A stretch of 64,000 nucleotides of DNA from Nitrospirae bacterium JdFR-85 (lineage in GTDB: Bacteria > Nitrospirota > Thermodesulfovibrionia > Thermodesulfovibrionales > JdFR-85): contig MTOU01000013.1 in the NCBI GenBank assembly GCA_002011745.1, positions 62,186-126,185 of the forward strand, written 5' to 3'. Below, piece after piece: positions 17,467 through 26,190 of the stretch. Within the stretch, counting starts at the first letter, position 1, and each line of letters starts with the position of its first letter. Under the pieces are notes generated by a model. It ran no database searches, had not been told where the DNA came from, and saw only the letters and a program-made list of their open reading frames with translations. Made by a program: the position numbers and the translations under genes.

Positions 17467-18853
17467 AATAACTGTTATAACATCCCAAAAGAGTGAGTTA
17501 AGAACACTTCTGAAGAGATGCAGATTCAAAAGACTCTCCTTTGTAAGCATTGATGAGATAAAAAAGAAAGTCTGTCCCACTGAAGTGCTCTTAATTGACC
17601 ATGATGGAATAAGTGAGACAGATATGAAGAATCTTCTGGATATATTTGAAGACCATCCAAAGGTTATCCTCACAAACAGTAAAACTATAAAAACAAAGGG
17701 ACTGTTCACTGAAGTTATAAGTTCTCCTGAATGTAGCTCGATCAGGTTAGCCGTAAAGGGACTTACCAACCTGAAAAGGCTATATGAAGAGAGCAGGCTC
17801 CTCAGTAAGAGACTGGCATACTCAGAGAAGTACAGAAGGGTCTATAAGTCTCTTACAACCATAATGAATGAGTCTACAGATCTGGATGTACTACTCAGAG
17901 GGGTAATGCAGGAGATCAAACGTGAGACAGGCTCAAAGGATTGGATAGTCTTTCTGAAAGATACTGAGTCTGATTATTTAACTGTAGCAGCAGCCTCAAA
18001 AAAGAAAGGACTTCAGGAGGGATTCAGAATACTCCCAGGGAAAGGAATTGCTGGCTGGGTTGCAGAGAAGAAGAGATATGTGATAGTGGACAACTGTAGC
18101 ACTGACAGAAGATTTAAGGAAGAGGAACCAATTCATCGAGGTTTTAAGACAAACTCTCTCCTCTGTTTTCCCCTGATAGGAAAAGAGGGGCTGATTGGGG
18201 TATTCGAGTTGATTAATAAGAAAAAAGGGACCTTTAATGAAGAAGACATAAGGTTTATAACCGAAGTCTCCCAACAGGTAAGCCTTGCCTTTGAGATGGC
18301 TCTTCTACGGCAGAAACTGGAGGAGATGGCAATAACAGATGACTTAACAAAGTTATTCAACACCCGTTATCTGAACAGAACATTGGAGGTGGAGTTAGAA
18401 AGGGCAGGACGATACAATACCTCGGTCTCTCTGATATTTATGGATATAGATTATTTCAAGGACATTAATGACAAGTATGGTCATCTCGTGGGTAGCAAAG
18501 TGCTTGCAGAAGTAGCACAACTGCTTCTGAAAAAACTACGTTCAGTAGATATCGTAGCAAGATATGGGGGAGATGAGTTTGTTATTGTACTACCAATGAC
18601 CTCACCAAAGTATGCAATACAGGTAGCAGAGAGGTTAAGGAATGCGATTGCAGAGGCTGTTTTCTTGAAAGACAGTGGTTACAATATAAAGGTTACAGCA
18701 AGTTTTGGTGTAGCCTCTTATCCTGAAAGTGCCAAATCCAAGGAGGAGCTTCTTAGGCTTGCTGATGAGGCAATGTATAAAGTAAAATATCGTACAAGAA
18801 ATGGTGTATATGCGATTTTGGGCGAAGATAGCATTATAGAACACTGTAAATAA
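17459..18853 (+). CDS. GAF-GGDEF diguanylate cyclase
   Basis: 464 residues. The N-terminal 110 residues look like a degenerate receiver ([21 protein letters not shown]). A GAF domain follows at about 135-280 ([59 protein letters not shown]). A GGDEF domain closes the protein, with the intact active-site signature [13 protein letters not shown] and [16 protein letters not shown]. It should make c-di-GMP from two GTP in response to a GAF ligand. There is no membrane segment. It overlaps secA by eight bases and is followed by an MglA-like GTPase 17 bases on, so export motor, second messenger and polarity GTPase may be co-transcribed. Confidence 0.92.
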   Translation: MPEITVITSQKSELRTLLKRCRFKRLSFVSIDEIKKKVCPTEVLLIDHDGISETDMKNLLDIFEDHPKVILTNSKTIKTKGLFTEVISSPECSSIRLAVKGLTNLKRLYEESRLLSKRLAYSEKYRRVYKSLTTIMNESTDLDVLLRGVMQEIKRETGSKDWIVFLKDTESDYLTVAAASKKKGLQEGFRILPGKGIAGWVAEKKRYVIVDNCSTDRRFKEEEPIHRGFKTNSLLCFPLIGKEGLIGVFELINKKKGTFNEEDIRFITEVSQQVSLAFEMALLRQKLEEMAITDDLTKLFNTRYLNRTLEVELERAGRYNTSVSLIFMDIDYFKDINDKYGHLVGSKVLAEVAQLLLKKLRSVDIVARYGGDEFVIVLPMTSPKYAIQVAERLRNAIAEAVFLKDSGYNIKVTASFGVASYPESAKSKEELLRLADEAMYKVKYRTRNGVYAILGEDSIIEHCK

Positions 18854-18870
18854 AAGATAAGGATTCTCTA

Positions 18871-19818
18871 ATGGCCCTATTTAATTATGCCACAAAAGAG
18901 GTAACACTAAAGATAGTCTATTATGGACCCGGCCTGAGTGGTAAGACTACCAATCTTCAGTATCTCCATTCCGTAATCGAGCCTGATAAAAAAGGAAAAC
19001 TCATCTCTCTTGCTACAGAAGCTGACAGAACCCTTTTCTTCGATTTCATGCCTGTTGAACTTGGCAAGATTAAGGACTTCTCCATAAGGTTTCAATTATA
19101 TACTGTACCTGGACAGGTAAGGTACAATGCTACAAGAAAGCTTGTTCTGAAAGGCGCAGATGCAGTAGTATTCGTGGCTGACTCACAGAGAAGCCTTTTG
19201 GAGGAGAACATCCAGAGTTTTGAGAATATGCGTGAGAATCTCAGGGAGAATAATATAGACCCCGATGATATCCCGATAGTTATACAGTATAACAAGCGTG
19301 ATCTGCCTGATATAATGTTGGTGGAGGAACTAAACTCTCACTTGAATAAAAAAGGGTACCCTTATTTTGAGGCAGTTGCTATAGAGGGCAGGGGTGTAAA
19401 AGAAACCTTTCAGGAGATAACAAAACTTCTGTTAAAACATATTTCTAAAAAACATAAAATAGATATTGCTCCTGAAGAGGAAAGAGTTCCTGAAGATATA
19501 GTAATGGAGGAAAAACCAACTACAGTAAAAAAAGAGGAGACCGAATTTGTCCCTTCTATTGACAGAAGCATTGCAGATGAGAAGATCCTGGACTTGTTGA
19601 ATGAGATAAAAGGCCTTTTACAAAAGGTTGAAAATACAATCAATGTCGGCACAGACATAGATTCTACCCTTGAATATTTAAGGCTATCTATCGAAAGTAT
19701 GAGAGAGTCCCTTCATGAGAATACAAGAAAACAGGATGACCTACTGAAACTACTGAAGGATATTAAAAACTCTATTGACAACGCAAAGAAAAAGAAGAGA
19801 TGGATCTTCTTCGGTTAG
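18871..19818 (+). CDS. MglA-like small GTPase with C-terminal coiled-coil extension
   Basis: 315 residues. Residues 1-195 are an MglA/Ras-like GTPase: P-loop GPGLSGKTT at 19-27, LYTVPGQVRYNATRK as the switch/DTPGQ-like region and IQYNKRDLPD as the G4 motif. Bacterial MglA proteins set cell polarity and drive gliding or type IV pilus reversals. The extra 120 residues are an acidic linker (EEERVPEDIVMEEKP), a predicted coiled coil (LNEIKGLLQKVENTINVG onwards) and a basic tail KKKKRWIFFG. Typical MglA is about 195 residues, so the tail is an added module. No MglB (roadblock) gene is adjacent. The stop codon overlaps that of convergent pabB. Confidence 0.88.
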   Translation: MALFNYATKEVTLKIVYYGPGLSGKTTNLQYLHSVIEPDKKGKLISLATEADRTLFFDFMPVELGKIKDFSIRFQLYTVPGQVRYNATRKLVLKGADAVVFVADSQRSLLEENIQSFENMRENLRENNIDPDDIPIVIQYNKRDLPDIMLVEELNSHLNKKGYPYFEAVAIEGRGVKETFQEITKLLLKHISKKHKIDIAPEEERVPEDIVMEEKPTTVKKEETEFVPSIDRSIADEKILDLLNEIKGLLQKVENTINVGTDIDSTLEYLRLSIESMRESLHENTRKQDDLLKLLKDIKNSIDNAKKKKRWIFFG

Positions 19819-21257
19819 ACCTTTTCAATACTTAACAGCAGGGCCTCTGCCTTCTTCAGAGTTTCATAATACTCCCTTTCAGGATCTGAGTCAGCTACTA
19901 TTCCTGCACCTGCTTGTACAAATGCCCTTCCTTCTTTTATGACAAATGTCCTGATAATTATGTTAAGGTCCATATTCCCATTGAATCCTATGTAACCGAA
20001 AGAGCCTGTATATGGACCCCTTGCTACAGGTTCAAGTTCATCGATTATTTCCATACACCTGACCTTTGGTACACCCGTGATGGTGCCTCCTGGGAAGGCT
20101 GCCCTTATGAGACTAAAGGCATCGTAGGGTTGGGCTAAGATGCCTCTTATATTTGAGACTATATGTATAACATGTGAGTAGTCTTCTGTTATCATAAGTT
20201 CATCCACATGGACAGTACCGTATTCACATACCTTCCCGAGGTCATTTCTCTCCAAATCGATAAGCATAATATGTTCAGCCCTCTCTTTTTCATTAAGAAG
20301 CAGCTCAGCTCTCATTATCTCATCTTCAGTTCTGTCTGCTCCTCTCGGTCTGGTACCTGCAATGGGCCTTGTCTCAGCCAACCTCCCTTGTAATCTCAGA
20401 AGTCTCTCAGGAGAAGAACTCACAAGGATGTATTCTCCCATGTCTGCATAAAAACAGAATGGCGAAGGATTTATACTTCTAAGTCTTAAGTATAGACTCC
20501 AGGAAAGGTTCTCATCAAAAGGGCTCCAGATCCTCTGTGATAGGTTTGCCTGAAAGATATCTCCTGCCTTTATATATGCCTTTGCAGCTTTAACCATATC
20601 CATATATTGGTCTTTTGTTAGCTCTTTCACGATCTCTATATTCTTCCTTTTCGGTGAATGAACCAAAGGACTGTTATCGTCCTTTATATTGAGATATTCT
20701 TTGACCATATTCTGAAGCACCTCTTCTGTTTTAGACAATGAGTCTTTCCCATCTGAGTCTCTCGTGCCAGGACAGACTATAGCAAATGCCTTCGCCTGTG
20801 TATTGTCAAATGCAAAGAGTCTATCATAGAAAAAGAAATGGGCATCGGGGATCATAAGATCATCAACAACAGTTCTTGGTAGTCTTTCTAAATAATGGAC
20901 AAAGTCATAACTAAGCAATCCTACCACTCCTCCCTGAAAGGGTGGGAGTCCTGAAACAGGAATCTGCCTATAGGAGTTAAGCAAATCTCTCAAGACACTC
21001 AAAGGTCTGCCTGTAAGGGATCTCTTTCCTCTGTTGTCTCTGATCTCAATACGGCCCTCTTTTACTTTAAATTCCCTGTAGGGCTCAAATAGCACAAAGG
21101 AGTATCTTGCGGTCTTATCAGGTCCTTTTGGGCTGTCCAGGAGGATGACGCCCTTACCTGAGAATGCTTCAAAAACCTTAAGAGGAGATTTATAGGACAG
21201 TTCTACATACAGGGGTCTGATGGCTTCAGTGGTGCTGAATACTAAGCCTTTCATCAA
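19815..21257 (-). CDS. pabB: Aminodeoxychorismate synthase component I (para-aminobenzoate synthase), chorismate-binding
   Basis: 480 residues of the chorismate-utilising family. The N-terminal domain contains GVVGLLSYDFVHYLERLP. The catalytic part has IKAGDIFQANLSQRI, YILVSSSPERLL, PIAGTRPRG, ELLLNEKERAEHIMLIDLERNDLG, FPGGTITGVPKVRCMEII and YTGSFGYIGFNGNMDLNIIIRT. FQANLSQR and YTGSFGYI favour PabB over anthranilate synthase TrpE. The E. coli-type lysine (PIKGT) is an alanine here, as in TrpE and many other PabBs, so TrpE remains possible. It makes aminodeoxychorismate for folate with a glutaminase partner that is not adjacent. It overlaps pyrF by four bases. Confidence 0.8.
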   Translation of the reverse strand: MMKGLVFSTTEAIRPLYVELSYKSPLKVFEAFSGKGVILLDSPKGPDKTARYSFVLFEPYREFKVKEGRIEIRDNRGKRSLTGRPLSVLRDLLNSYRQIPVSGLPPFQGGVVGLLSYDFVHYLERLPRTVVDDLMIPDAHFFFYDRLFAFDNTQAKAFAIVCPGTRDSDGKDSLSKTEEVLQNMVKEYLNIKDDNSPLVHSPKRKNIEIVKELTKDQYMDMVKAAKAYIKAGDIFQANLSQRIWSPFDENLSWSLYLRLRSINPSPFCFYADMGEYILVSSSPERLLRLQGRLAETRPIAGTRPRGADRTEDEIMRAELLLNEKERAEHIMLIDLERNDLGKVCEYGTVHVDELMITEDYSHVIHIVSNIRGILAQPYDAFSLIRAAFPGGTITGVPKVRCMEIIDELEPVARGPYTGSFGYIGFNGNMDLNIIIRTFVIKEGRAFVQAGAGIVADSDPEREYYETLKKAEALLLSIEKV

Positions 21258-21982
21258 GCTGACAGTATCTCCAACCTGATCAGTTCAAGTGCCTTTTCAG
21301 GGTCTTTCTGACCCAGAACAGCCCTTCCCAAGACCAGATAATCGGCCCCTAATCTTATTGCCTCCTTTGGGGTAACCTTTCTCTTCTGGTCATCAGGGGG
21401 CATCCAGGTAGGACGGATGCCAGGAGTAACTATAATAAAGGCCTCTCCCATCTTTTTCCTGATAAGAGAGACCTCATATCCCGAAGCTACTACACCATCC
21501 AGTCCTGCCTCTGCTGCCATATTTGCAAGATGTTTCACATGGGTTCTAATACTGTGTTGATATCCCATCTCTTTTCTGAACTCTTCATCAGATATGCTTG
21601 TAAGAACTGTAACAGCAAGGATCTTGGGTCTTGAAAGATTTTCTTTAAGACAGGTTTCTACTACTGCCTCTGTTGCCCTCTTCATCATCTCCATACCTCC
21701 AGAGGCGTGGAGATTGAACATATGTACCCCTAACCTTGTAGCCTGTACAGCAGCCCTTGCCACTGTATTGGGTATATCATGAAACTTAAGGTCAAGAAAG
21801 ACCTTCTTACTCCTCTGATGAATCTTCTCTATAATCCCAGGACCCTCAGCAGTAAAAAGCTCTAATCCCACCTTAAAAGTGTTCACCATTGAGGAGAATC
21901 TATCCACAATACTCAAGGCCTGCTCTGAGCTACTGACATCAAGGGCGAGTATAACCCTATCCTCCACAGATATACTACTCAT
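21254..21982 (-). CDS. pyrF: Orotidine 5'-phosphate decarboxylase
   Basis: 242 residues, group I PyrF, which converts OMP to UMP. The catalytic charged network is in [14 protein letters not shown] (D-x-K-x-x-D), with [14 protein letters not shown] at the start of the barrel, and VVASGYE and IIVTPGIRP towards the end. The phosphate-gripping LVLGRAVLG completes it. It overlaps dcd upstream and pabB downstream by four bases each, so three small-molecule genes form a tightly coupled set. Confidence 0.96.
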   Translation of the reverse strand: MSSISVEDRVILALDVSSSEQALSIVDRFSSMVNTFKVGLELFTAEGPGIIEKIHQRSKKVFLDLKFHDIPNTVARAAVQATRLGVHMFNLHASGGMEMMKRATEAVVETCLKENLSRPKILAVTVLTSISDEEFRKEMGYQHSIRTHVKHLANMAAEAGLDGVVASGYEVSLIRKKMGEAFIIVTPGIRPTWMPPDDQKRKVTPKEAIRLGADYLVLGRAVLGQKDPEKALELIRLEILSA

Positions 21983-22527
21983 ATCTTAGGTAAGGTTATA
22001 CCTTTCTGGGCTTGGTATTTTCCGGTTTTGTCTTTATATGAGGTCTCACATGGTTCTTCTGCTGCAAGGAATATTAATTGGGCTATGCCTTCATTTGCAT
22101 ATATCTTAGCAGGCAGTGGTGTAGTATTTGAGATTTCAATAGTAACATGTCCCTCCCATTCAGGTTCAAGAGGCGTGACATTGACCACTATTCCACATCT
22201 TGCATAGGTGGACTTACCAAGACATATAACTATTACATCCCGTGGAATCCTAAAATACTCCACTGAGCGGCCGAGAACAAAAGAGTTGGGGGGTATTATA
22301 CACTCTTTGCCTTTAAAGTCTATAAAACTCTGTGGATCAAATGCCTTTGGATCAACAACCGTTGTATTGATATTGGTGAAGATCTTGAACTCATCAGCTA
22401 TCCTCATATCATATCCATAGGAGCTTACACCAAAGGACACCACCCCTCCCTTCAGCTGACTGTCACTGAAGGGCTCTATCATCCCATTCAGGGCCATCCT
22501 CCTAATCCATTTATCATTTTTCACCAT
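21979..22527 (-). CDS. dcd: dCTP deaminase
   Basis: 182 residues, trimeric dUTPase-like fold. Typical Dcd stretches are [97 protein letters not shown]. The glutamate in [13 protein letters not shown] is the catalytic region. It deaminates dCTP to dUTP for thymidylate synthesis. A bifunctional dCTP deaminase/dUTPase cannot be excluded by eye. It lies 27 bp downstream of slyD on the same strand. Confidence 0.95.
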   Translation of the reverse strand: MVKNDKWIRRMALNGMIEPFSDSQLKGGVVSFGVSSYGYDMRIADEFKIFTNINTTVVDPKAFDPQSFIDFKGKECIIPPNSFVLGRSVEYFRIPRDVIVICLGKSTYARCGIVVNVTPLEPEWEGHVTIEISNTTPLPAKIYANEGIAQLIFLAAEEPCETSYKDKTGKYQAQKGITLPKI

Positions 22528-22554
22528 ATCTTGGTTAGAAGAAGTATTAACCGT

Positions 22555-22986
22555 TTAAGCTACAATCTCTATCAGTTTAATCTCAAATATGAGCTCCTTG
22601 CCCGCAAGGGGATGGTTGGCATCCAGTTCTATAGTTTCAGGTGTTACACTCTTCACAAATACATTAAACACCTTCCCATCAGGAGATTGTAACTTTAGAG
22701 GCATATTAACAATAGGCTCAAATCCAAGAGATACCTCAGCCCTGTCAAGAACAATTACGAGGTCTTCCCTGTAAGGTCCATATGCATCCTCTGGTGGGAT
22801 TGAAACGGTTTTAGACTCTCCTTCACTCATACCTACTATAGCATCTTCAAAACCCTTTATAACCATTCCTTCACCGAGGGTGAGTTCAAAGGGTTCTCCA
22901 TCCAGTGAAGAATCAAAGATGCTTCCATCTTCCAGAAAGCCCGTATAATGGACTTTCACTCTGTCTCCTACTTTTGCCTGTGCCAT
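22555..22986 (-). CDS. slyD: SlyD-like FKBP-type peptidyl-prolyl isomerase
   Basis: 143 residues. The FKBP part includes VKVHYTGFLEDGSIFDSS, PFELTLGEGMVIKGFEDAIVGM and EAYGPY-like PPEDAYGPYREDLV. An insert-in-flap domain follows (PLKLQSPDGKVFNVFVKSVTPETIELDANHPLAGKELIFEI), including the SlyD hallmark DANHPLAGK. The histidine-rich metal-binding tail of E. coli SlyD is missing, so a nickel-delivery role is less likely than general folding. A strong AGAAGGAGA site precedes the ATG, and an imperfect hairpin lies just above it. Confidence 0.92.
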   Translation of the reverse strand: MAQAKVGDRVKVHYTGFLEDGSIFDSSLDGEPFELTLGEGMVIKGFEDAIVGMSEGESKTVSIPPEDAYGPYREDLVIVLDRAEVSLGFEPIVNMPLKLQSPDGKVFNVFVKSVTPETIELDANHPLAGKELIFEIKLIEIVA

Positions 22987-23008
22987 GATTGTCTCCTTCT
23001 TTTTTCAT

Positions 23009-23039
23009 GGATGAACAAAAAGGGATTCTCTGTTCATCC
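23009..23039 (-). terminator. Hairpin between cheY-like gene and slyD
   Basis: GGATGAACA and TGTTCATCC form a 9-bp stem around a 13-nt loop. On the minus strand it lies after the CheY-like gene and ends about 11 bases before the slyD ribosome site, without a following U-run. It could be a weak terminator of the chemotaxis set or a leader structure for slyD. Confidence 0.4.
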
Positions 23040-23048
23040 GTTCTTTAC

Positions 23049-23067
23049 ATAGGGACAAAGCCCCTAT
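23049..23067 (-). terminator. Small hairpin just after the CheY-like gene
   Basis: ATAGGG and CCCTAT pair around a 7-nt loop, ending 11 bases beyond the CheY-like stop on the minus strand. No U-run follows. It may act together with the hairpin at 23009. Confidence 0.25.
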
Positions 23068-23077
23068 ATTAAGTCTC

Positions 23078-23452
23078 CTATAAAAGACCAAGATGTTTTT
23101 TTACTGTATTCAACAGCTCCTGTGTCTGAATAGGTTTTGCAAGAAAGGCATTTGCTCCTATCTCCATCGCCCTTCTTCTGTCTTCTTCTGCACCTTCAGT
23201 GGTTATAATAATTATTGGAATATCTTTGTACTCAGGGTTGCCTCTCACAAGGCTTACAAGCTTCAGACCATCCATCACAGGCATATTGATATCTGCAAGG
23301 ATAATGTCTATCTTCCTGCCCTCTGACAGCTTCTTCAAGGCATCCACACCATCAGTAGCTTCAATCACATTTGCATTGGGTAACCTTCTCATAGCAAAAC
23401 TAATTAACTGTCTCATTGTTGGAGAATCTTCAACAACAAGTATGTTAGGCAT
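23078..23452 (-). CDS. CheY-like single-domain response regulator
   Basis: 124 residues, receiver domain only. The acidic patch is in LVVEDSPTMRQLI, the phospho-acceptor aspartate in DIILADINMPVMDGL, threonine in IIIITTEGAEEDR, and lysine in FLAKPIQTQEL. It has no output domain and so signals by binding partners. It is the last gene of the HEAT-CheR-CheB-GAF-CheY set on the minus strand, with an AGGAGGGA-type ribosome site. Confidence 0.92.
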   Translation of the reverse strand: MPNILVVEDSPTMRQLISFAMRRLPNANVIEATDGVDALKKLSEGRKIDIILADINMPVMDGLKLVSLVRGNPEYKDIPIIIITTEGAEEDRRRAMEIGANAFLAKPIQTQELLNTVKKHLGLL

Positions 23453-23461
23453 AATCCCTCC

Positions 23462-24283
23462 TCATCTCTTGGGCTTCTCCTTGAGTAGGTCTAAAAAGCT
23501 CTGTATGGTTGTCAGCTTTCTCTCAGACTGTGTGTAAAGCCGAGAGGAGAATATAGCAGTAGCAGCATGACCTGCGAGGAGGTTGAAGAGTTCATAATCC
23601 ACATTCGAGAATGCCCTCTTCTGTATCAAAAAGGAATATATAACAATCACTCCAATAACATGCTCTTTTATCTTCAAGGGAATACAGACTAAAGGATTAT
23701 AAGGGTCAATCTCCTCAGGATGTAGTAGTGAATCAGCAAAATAACTCTCACCCTCTTTTGCCACCCTGCCGATTATGCCTTCACCCAGGTGTATCCTTGG
23801 TATCTCATCTATATTTATCCCTTCTGCTGCTTCGGGTACAAGCTCATTTGTCTTTTCATCTATTATCATCACGGCAAATTTTTCTGCACCAATAAGATTA
23901 ATAATAATCTCTATCACAATCTTTATAACTTCAGAGTAGTCAAGTGTGGAATGGAGTTGATAACTTGCCACATAGAGATTTGCAAGATTATTATTCTCCT
24001 CTTCTACCTCAATGTATCTCTGGGCGAAGTTCTTATTCTCTTCCTCGACCTCTCTAAATCTCTCCTTTAGGGATCTCAACTCTTCCTCAAGGATCTGTAT
24101 CTTTTCTTCATAGAGTTTAATTCTTGCTTCATTGGTACTCTGTCTCAATGCTTCTTCAAGCTGTGCTATCCTGTATCTGAGGCGCTCATTTTCTTTAAGA
24201 AGTGATTTCGTAAATTCTTCTCCCTTCTTGAAGATGCTCAGAAACTCCTCTGCCTTTTTCATCAAAATAGAATCCTTCTCCAT
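23462..24283 (-). CDS. Coiled-coil GAF-domain sensor protein
   Basis: 273 residues. Residues about 1-105 are a long coiled coil (EKIQILEEELRSLKERFREVEEENKNFAQRYIEVEEE). A GAF domain covers about 105-255 (YQLHSTLDYSEVIKIVIEIIINLIGAEKFAVMIIDEKTNELVPEAAEG, GEGIIGRVAKEGESYF, PLVCIPLKIKEHVIGVIVIYS). No catalytic domain is attached. It probably senses a small molecule and passes the signal through the coil to a partner. It is the only non-enzymatic sensor-like member of the surrounding che-type set, since no methyl-accepting receptor is present. Confidence 0.8.
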   Translation of the reverse strand: MEKDSILMKKAEEFLSIFKKGEEFTKSLLKENERLRYRIAQLEEALRQSTNEARIKLYEEKIQILEEELRSLKERFREVEEENKNFAQRYIEVEEENNNLANLYVASYQLHSTLDYSEVIKIVIEIIINLIGAEKFAVMIIDEKTNELVPEAAEGINIDEIPRIHLGEGIIGRVAKEGESYFADSLLHPEEIDPYNPLVCIPLKIKEHVIGVIVIYSFLIQKRAFSNVDYELFNLLAGHAATAIFSSRLYTQSERKLTTIQSFLDLLKEKPKR

Positions 24284-24286
24284 AAA

Positions 24287-25336
24287 TCAGCTACCCTGAA
24301 GAACCTTTAAAAGTTCCTCTGGTATCTTCTGTAAGGGAAGCACCTTCTTGATGGTGCCTGCATTGATTGCTTCCTTGGGCATCCCAAACACCACTGCTGT
24401 CTCATCTGACTCTGCTATAGTATAACCTCCCTGAGAAAAAATTTTCATTATCCCCTCTCTGCCATCAACTCCCATACCAGTTAGTATAACACCAATTGAC
24501 CTATTTTTGAAATGTTTTGCAACGGATGACATTAGTCTGTCAACAGAGGGCACATATTTGTCATTCTTAGAAGGTTTAATTAGAGCGATTCTGAAGCTAC
24601 CTCCCCGGTTTATAACCTCCATATGATGACCACCGGGGCATATATATGTAGTATAAGGTCTTATTATCTCATTATCTTCAGCTTCTTTTACTTTCAGTGG
24701 AGCCACTGAATTAAGTCTTTCAGCAAATGTTTTGGTATAACCTGCGGGCATATGCTGACTTATTAGGATAGAGACAGGTATTTTGCCGATATTTCTCAAA
24801 ATATACTCAATAGCCTGTGGTCCACCAGTAGAGGCCCCTATAGCAATAACAGAGGGGCTTATCTGCTTAATGCCCCTGTAATCTACACCAGCCTCATCAC
24901 TCAGGTAGATAGTGTCTTTCAGTTTCTGGAGACTTTTACTGTCTATATTTCTGATCTTCATTATAAGCTCATCTTCTATTTTCCTTAGTTTAGTTGAAGC
25001 CCTTTTTGTGGGTTTAGATACAAAATCAATAGCCCCCATATTCAAAGCCTTAAAGAGGGTTTTATTGTCTGTTATTGAACTTACTATAATTACAGGAGTG
25101 GGTCTTTCCATCATTAACCACCTCAAAAAAGCAAAGCCATCCATTACAGGCATCTCTATGTCAAGAACTATAATATCAGGTTTGTAACGGAGGGTCTTGT
25201 CAATGGCATCTACTCCATTAACTGCAACACCTACAACCTCAATATCAGGCTCCTTTGAAAGCATGTCTTTTATCGTCTGCCTACTGTAAGCAGAATCATC
25301 TACCACAAGTGTCCTCTTTTTACCTTTCATTTCCAC
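24287..25336 (-). CDS. cheB: Chemotaxis response regulator protein-glutamate methylesterase CheB
   Basis: 349 residues. The receiver domain (about 1-125) has VVDDSAYSRQTI and the phospho-acceptor in IIVLDIEMPVMDGFAFL. The methylesterase domain (about 160-345) has the catalytic serine in GASTGGPQAIEYIL, histidine in ISQHMPAGYTKTFAERL and aspartate in TGMGVDGREGI. It removes methyl groups from, or deamidates, receptor glutamates. The track's GTG at 25336 overlaps the cheR stop by one base. The ATG two codons later is an equally good start. No receptor, CheA or CheW gene is nearby. Confidence 0.95.
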   Translation of the reverse strand: MEMKGKKRTLVVDDSAYSRQTIKDMLSKEPDIEVVGVAVNGVDAIDKTLRYKPDIIVLDIEMPVMDGFAFLRWLMMERPTPVIIVSSITDNKTLFKALNMGAIDFVSKPTKRASTKLRKIEDELIMKIRNIDSKSLQKLKDTIYLSDEAGVDYRGIKQISPSVIAIGASTGGPQAIEYILRNIGKIPVSILISQHMPAGYTKTFAERLNSVAPLKVKEAEDNEIIRPYTTYICPGGHHMEVINRGGSFRIALIKPSKNDKYVPSVDRLMSSVAKHFKNRSIGVILTGMGVDGREGIMKIFSQGGYTIAESDETAVVFGMPKEAINAGTIKKVLPLQKIPEELLKVLQGS

Positions 25337-26190
25337 TATCCTCTTTCTGGTTTCTGATATACAAGATCATGTTTTAGGTGTTTCAGAACAAACTCTGTAG
25401 AGACATTGATTAGGGATTCTGCATGTCCTAATAGGAGATATCCCCCAGGTCGAATAATATTGTAGAGATTATTAGCAGCCTTCTTTTTCGATTCACTGTC
25501 AAAATATATAAAAACATTCCTACAGAAAACAACATCCATCATCCCAAGAAACCTTAGCTTAAAAGGATCGAGTATATTAATATAACTAAATTTTACCATC
25601 TTTTTTATTTCTTCAGATATTTTATACTTATCATTATCTATCGGCTCAAAGTATTTATAAATATAGTAGGGATCTGTTGCCCTGAAAGAGTTCTGTCTAT
25701 AAACACCATTTCTTGCAATCTGTAAAACCCTCCTGTTAATATCTCCTCCAATGATTTCTACTTGCCAGTCTTTGAAATAGTTTTTTTCTTTTATAAGAAT
25801 TGCAAGGGTATAGGGTTCTTCCCCTGTGGAACAGCCTGCAGAAAATATTCGGAGTCTTCTTGAATTCTTCTTTCTCTCTTTTATTTCAGAAAGAATCTCC
25901 TCACTGAAGGCAAGTAGCTGTTTCTTCTCCCTAAAGAAGTAAGTCTCATTAACAGTAAGGATATCCATAAGAGCAGCCAGTTCCTCGTCTCTCTGTTTAT
26001 CAAACAGGAGAAACCTGTAATAATCACTGAAAGAGGAAAGATTATGGAGCTTCAGTCTTCCTAATAGCCTTCTCTGCAGAAGCCCTCTTGAGCTATCATC
26101 AAAAAAGATACCACAGTATTCCTTCAGCAGCTCCCTAATAAGTCTAAATATCTCTACTGAGAGTTCAGGAACCTCAGAGTCTTTACTCAC
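25336..26190 (-). CDS. cheR: Chemotaxis protein methyltransferase CheR
   Basis: About 284 residues. The N-terminal helical domain (FRLIRELLKEYCGIFFDD) precedes a SAM-binding domain with RIFSAGCSTGEEPYTLAI, IGGDINRRVLQIARNGVYR, MMDVVFCRNVFIYFD and GGYLLLGHAESL. It methylates receptor glutamates and pairs with CheB. The tracked start (TTG at 26214) is doubtful. A GTG at 26190 has GGAGG five to six bases upstream and gives MSKDSEVPELS, so I prefer it. Either way it overlaps the HEAT-repeat gene. Confidence 0.92.
   Translation of the reverse strand: MSKDSEVPELSVEIFRLIRELLKEYCGIFFDDSSRGLLQRRLLGRLKLHNLSSFSDYYRFLLFDKQRDEELAALMDILTVNETYFFREKKQLLAFSEEILSEIKERKKNSRRLRIFSAGCSTGEEPYTLAILIKEKNYFKDWQVEIIGGDINRRVLQIARNGVYRQNSFRATDPYYIYKYFEPIDNDKYKISEEIKKMVKFSYINILDPFKLRFLGMMDVVFCRNVFIYFDSESKKKAANNLYNIIRPGGYLLLGHAESLINVSTEFVLKHLKHDLVYQKPERG

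Noticed and set aside
19815-21257. pabB gene as trpE (anthranilate synthase)
   Set aside because: PIAGTRPRG is shared by both, but FQANLSQR and YTGSFGYIGFNGNMD fit PabB better and no trpG/D/C genes adjoin. TrpE is not fully excluded.
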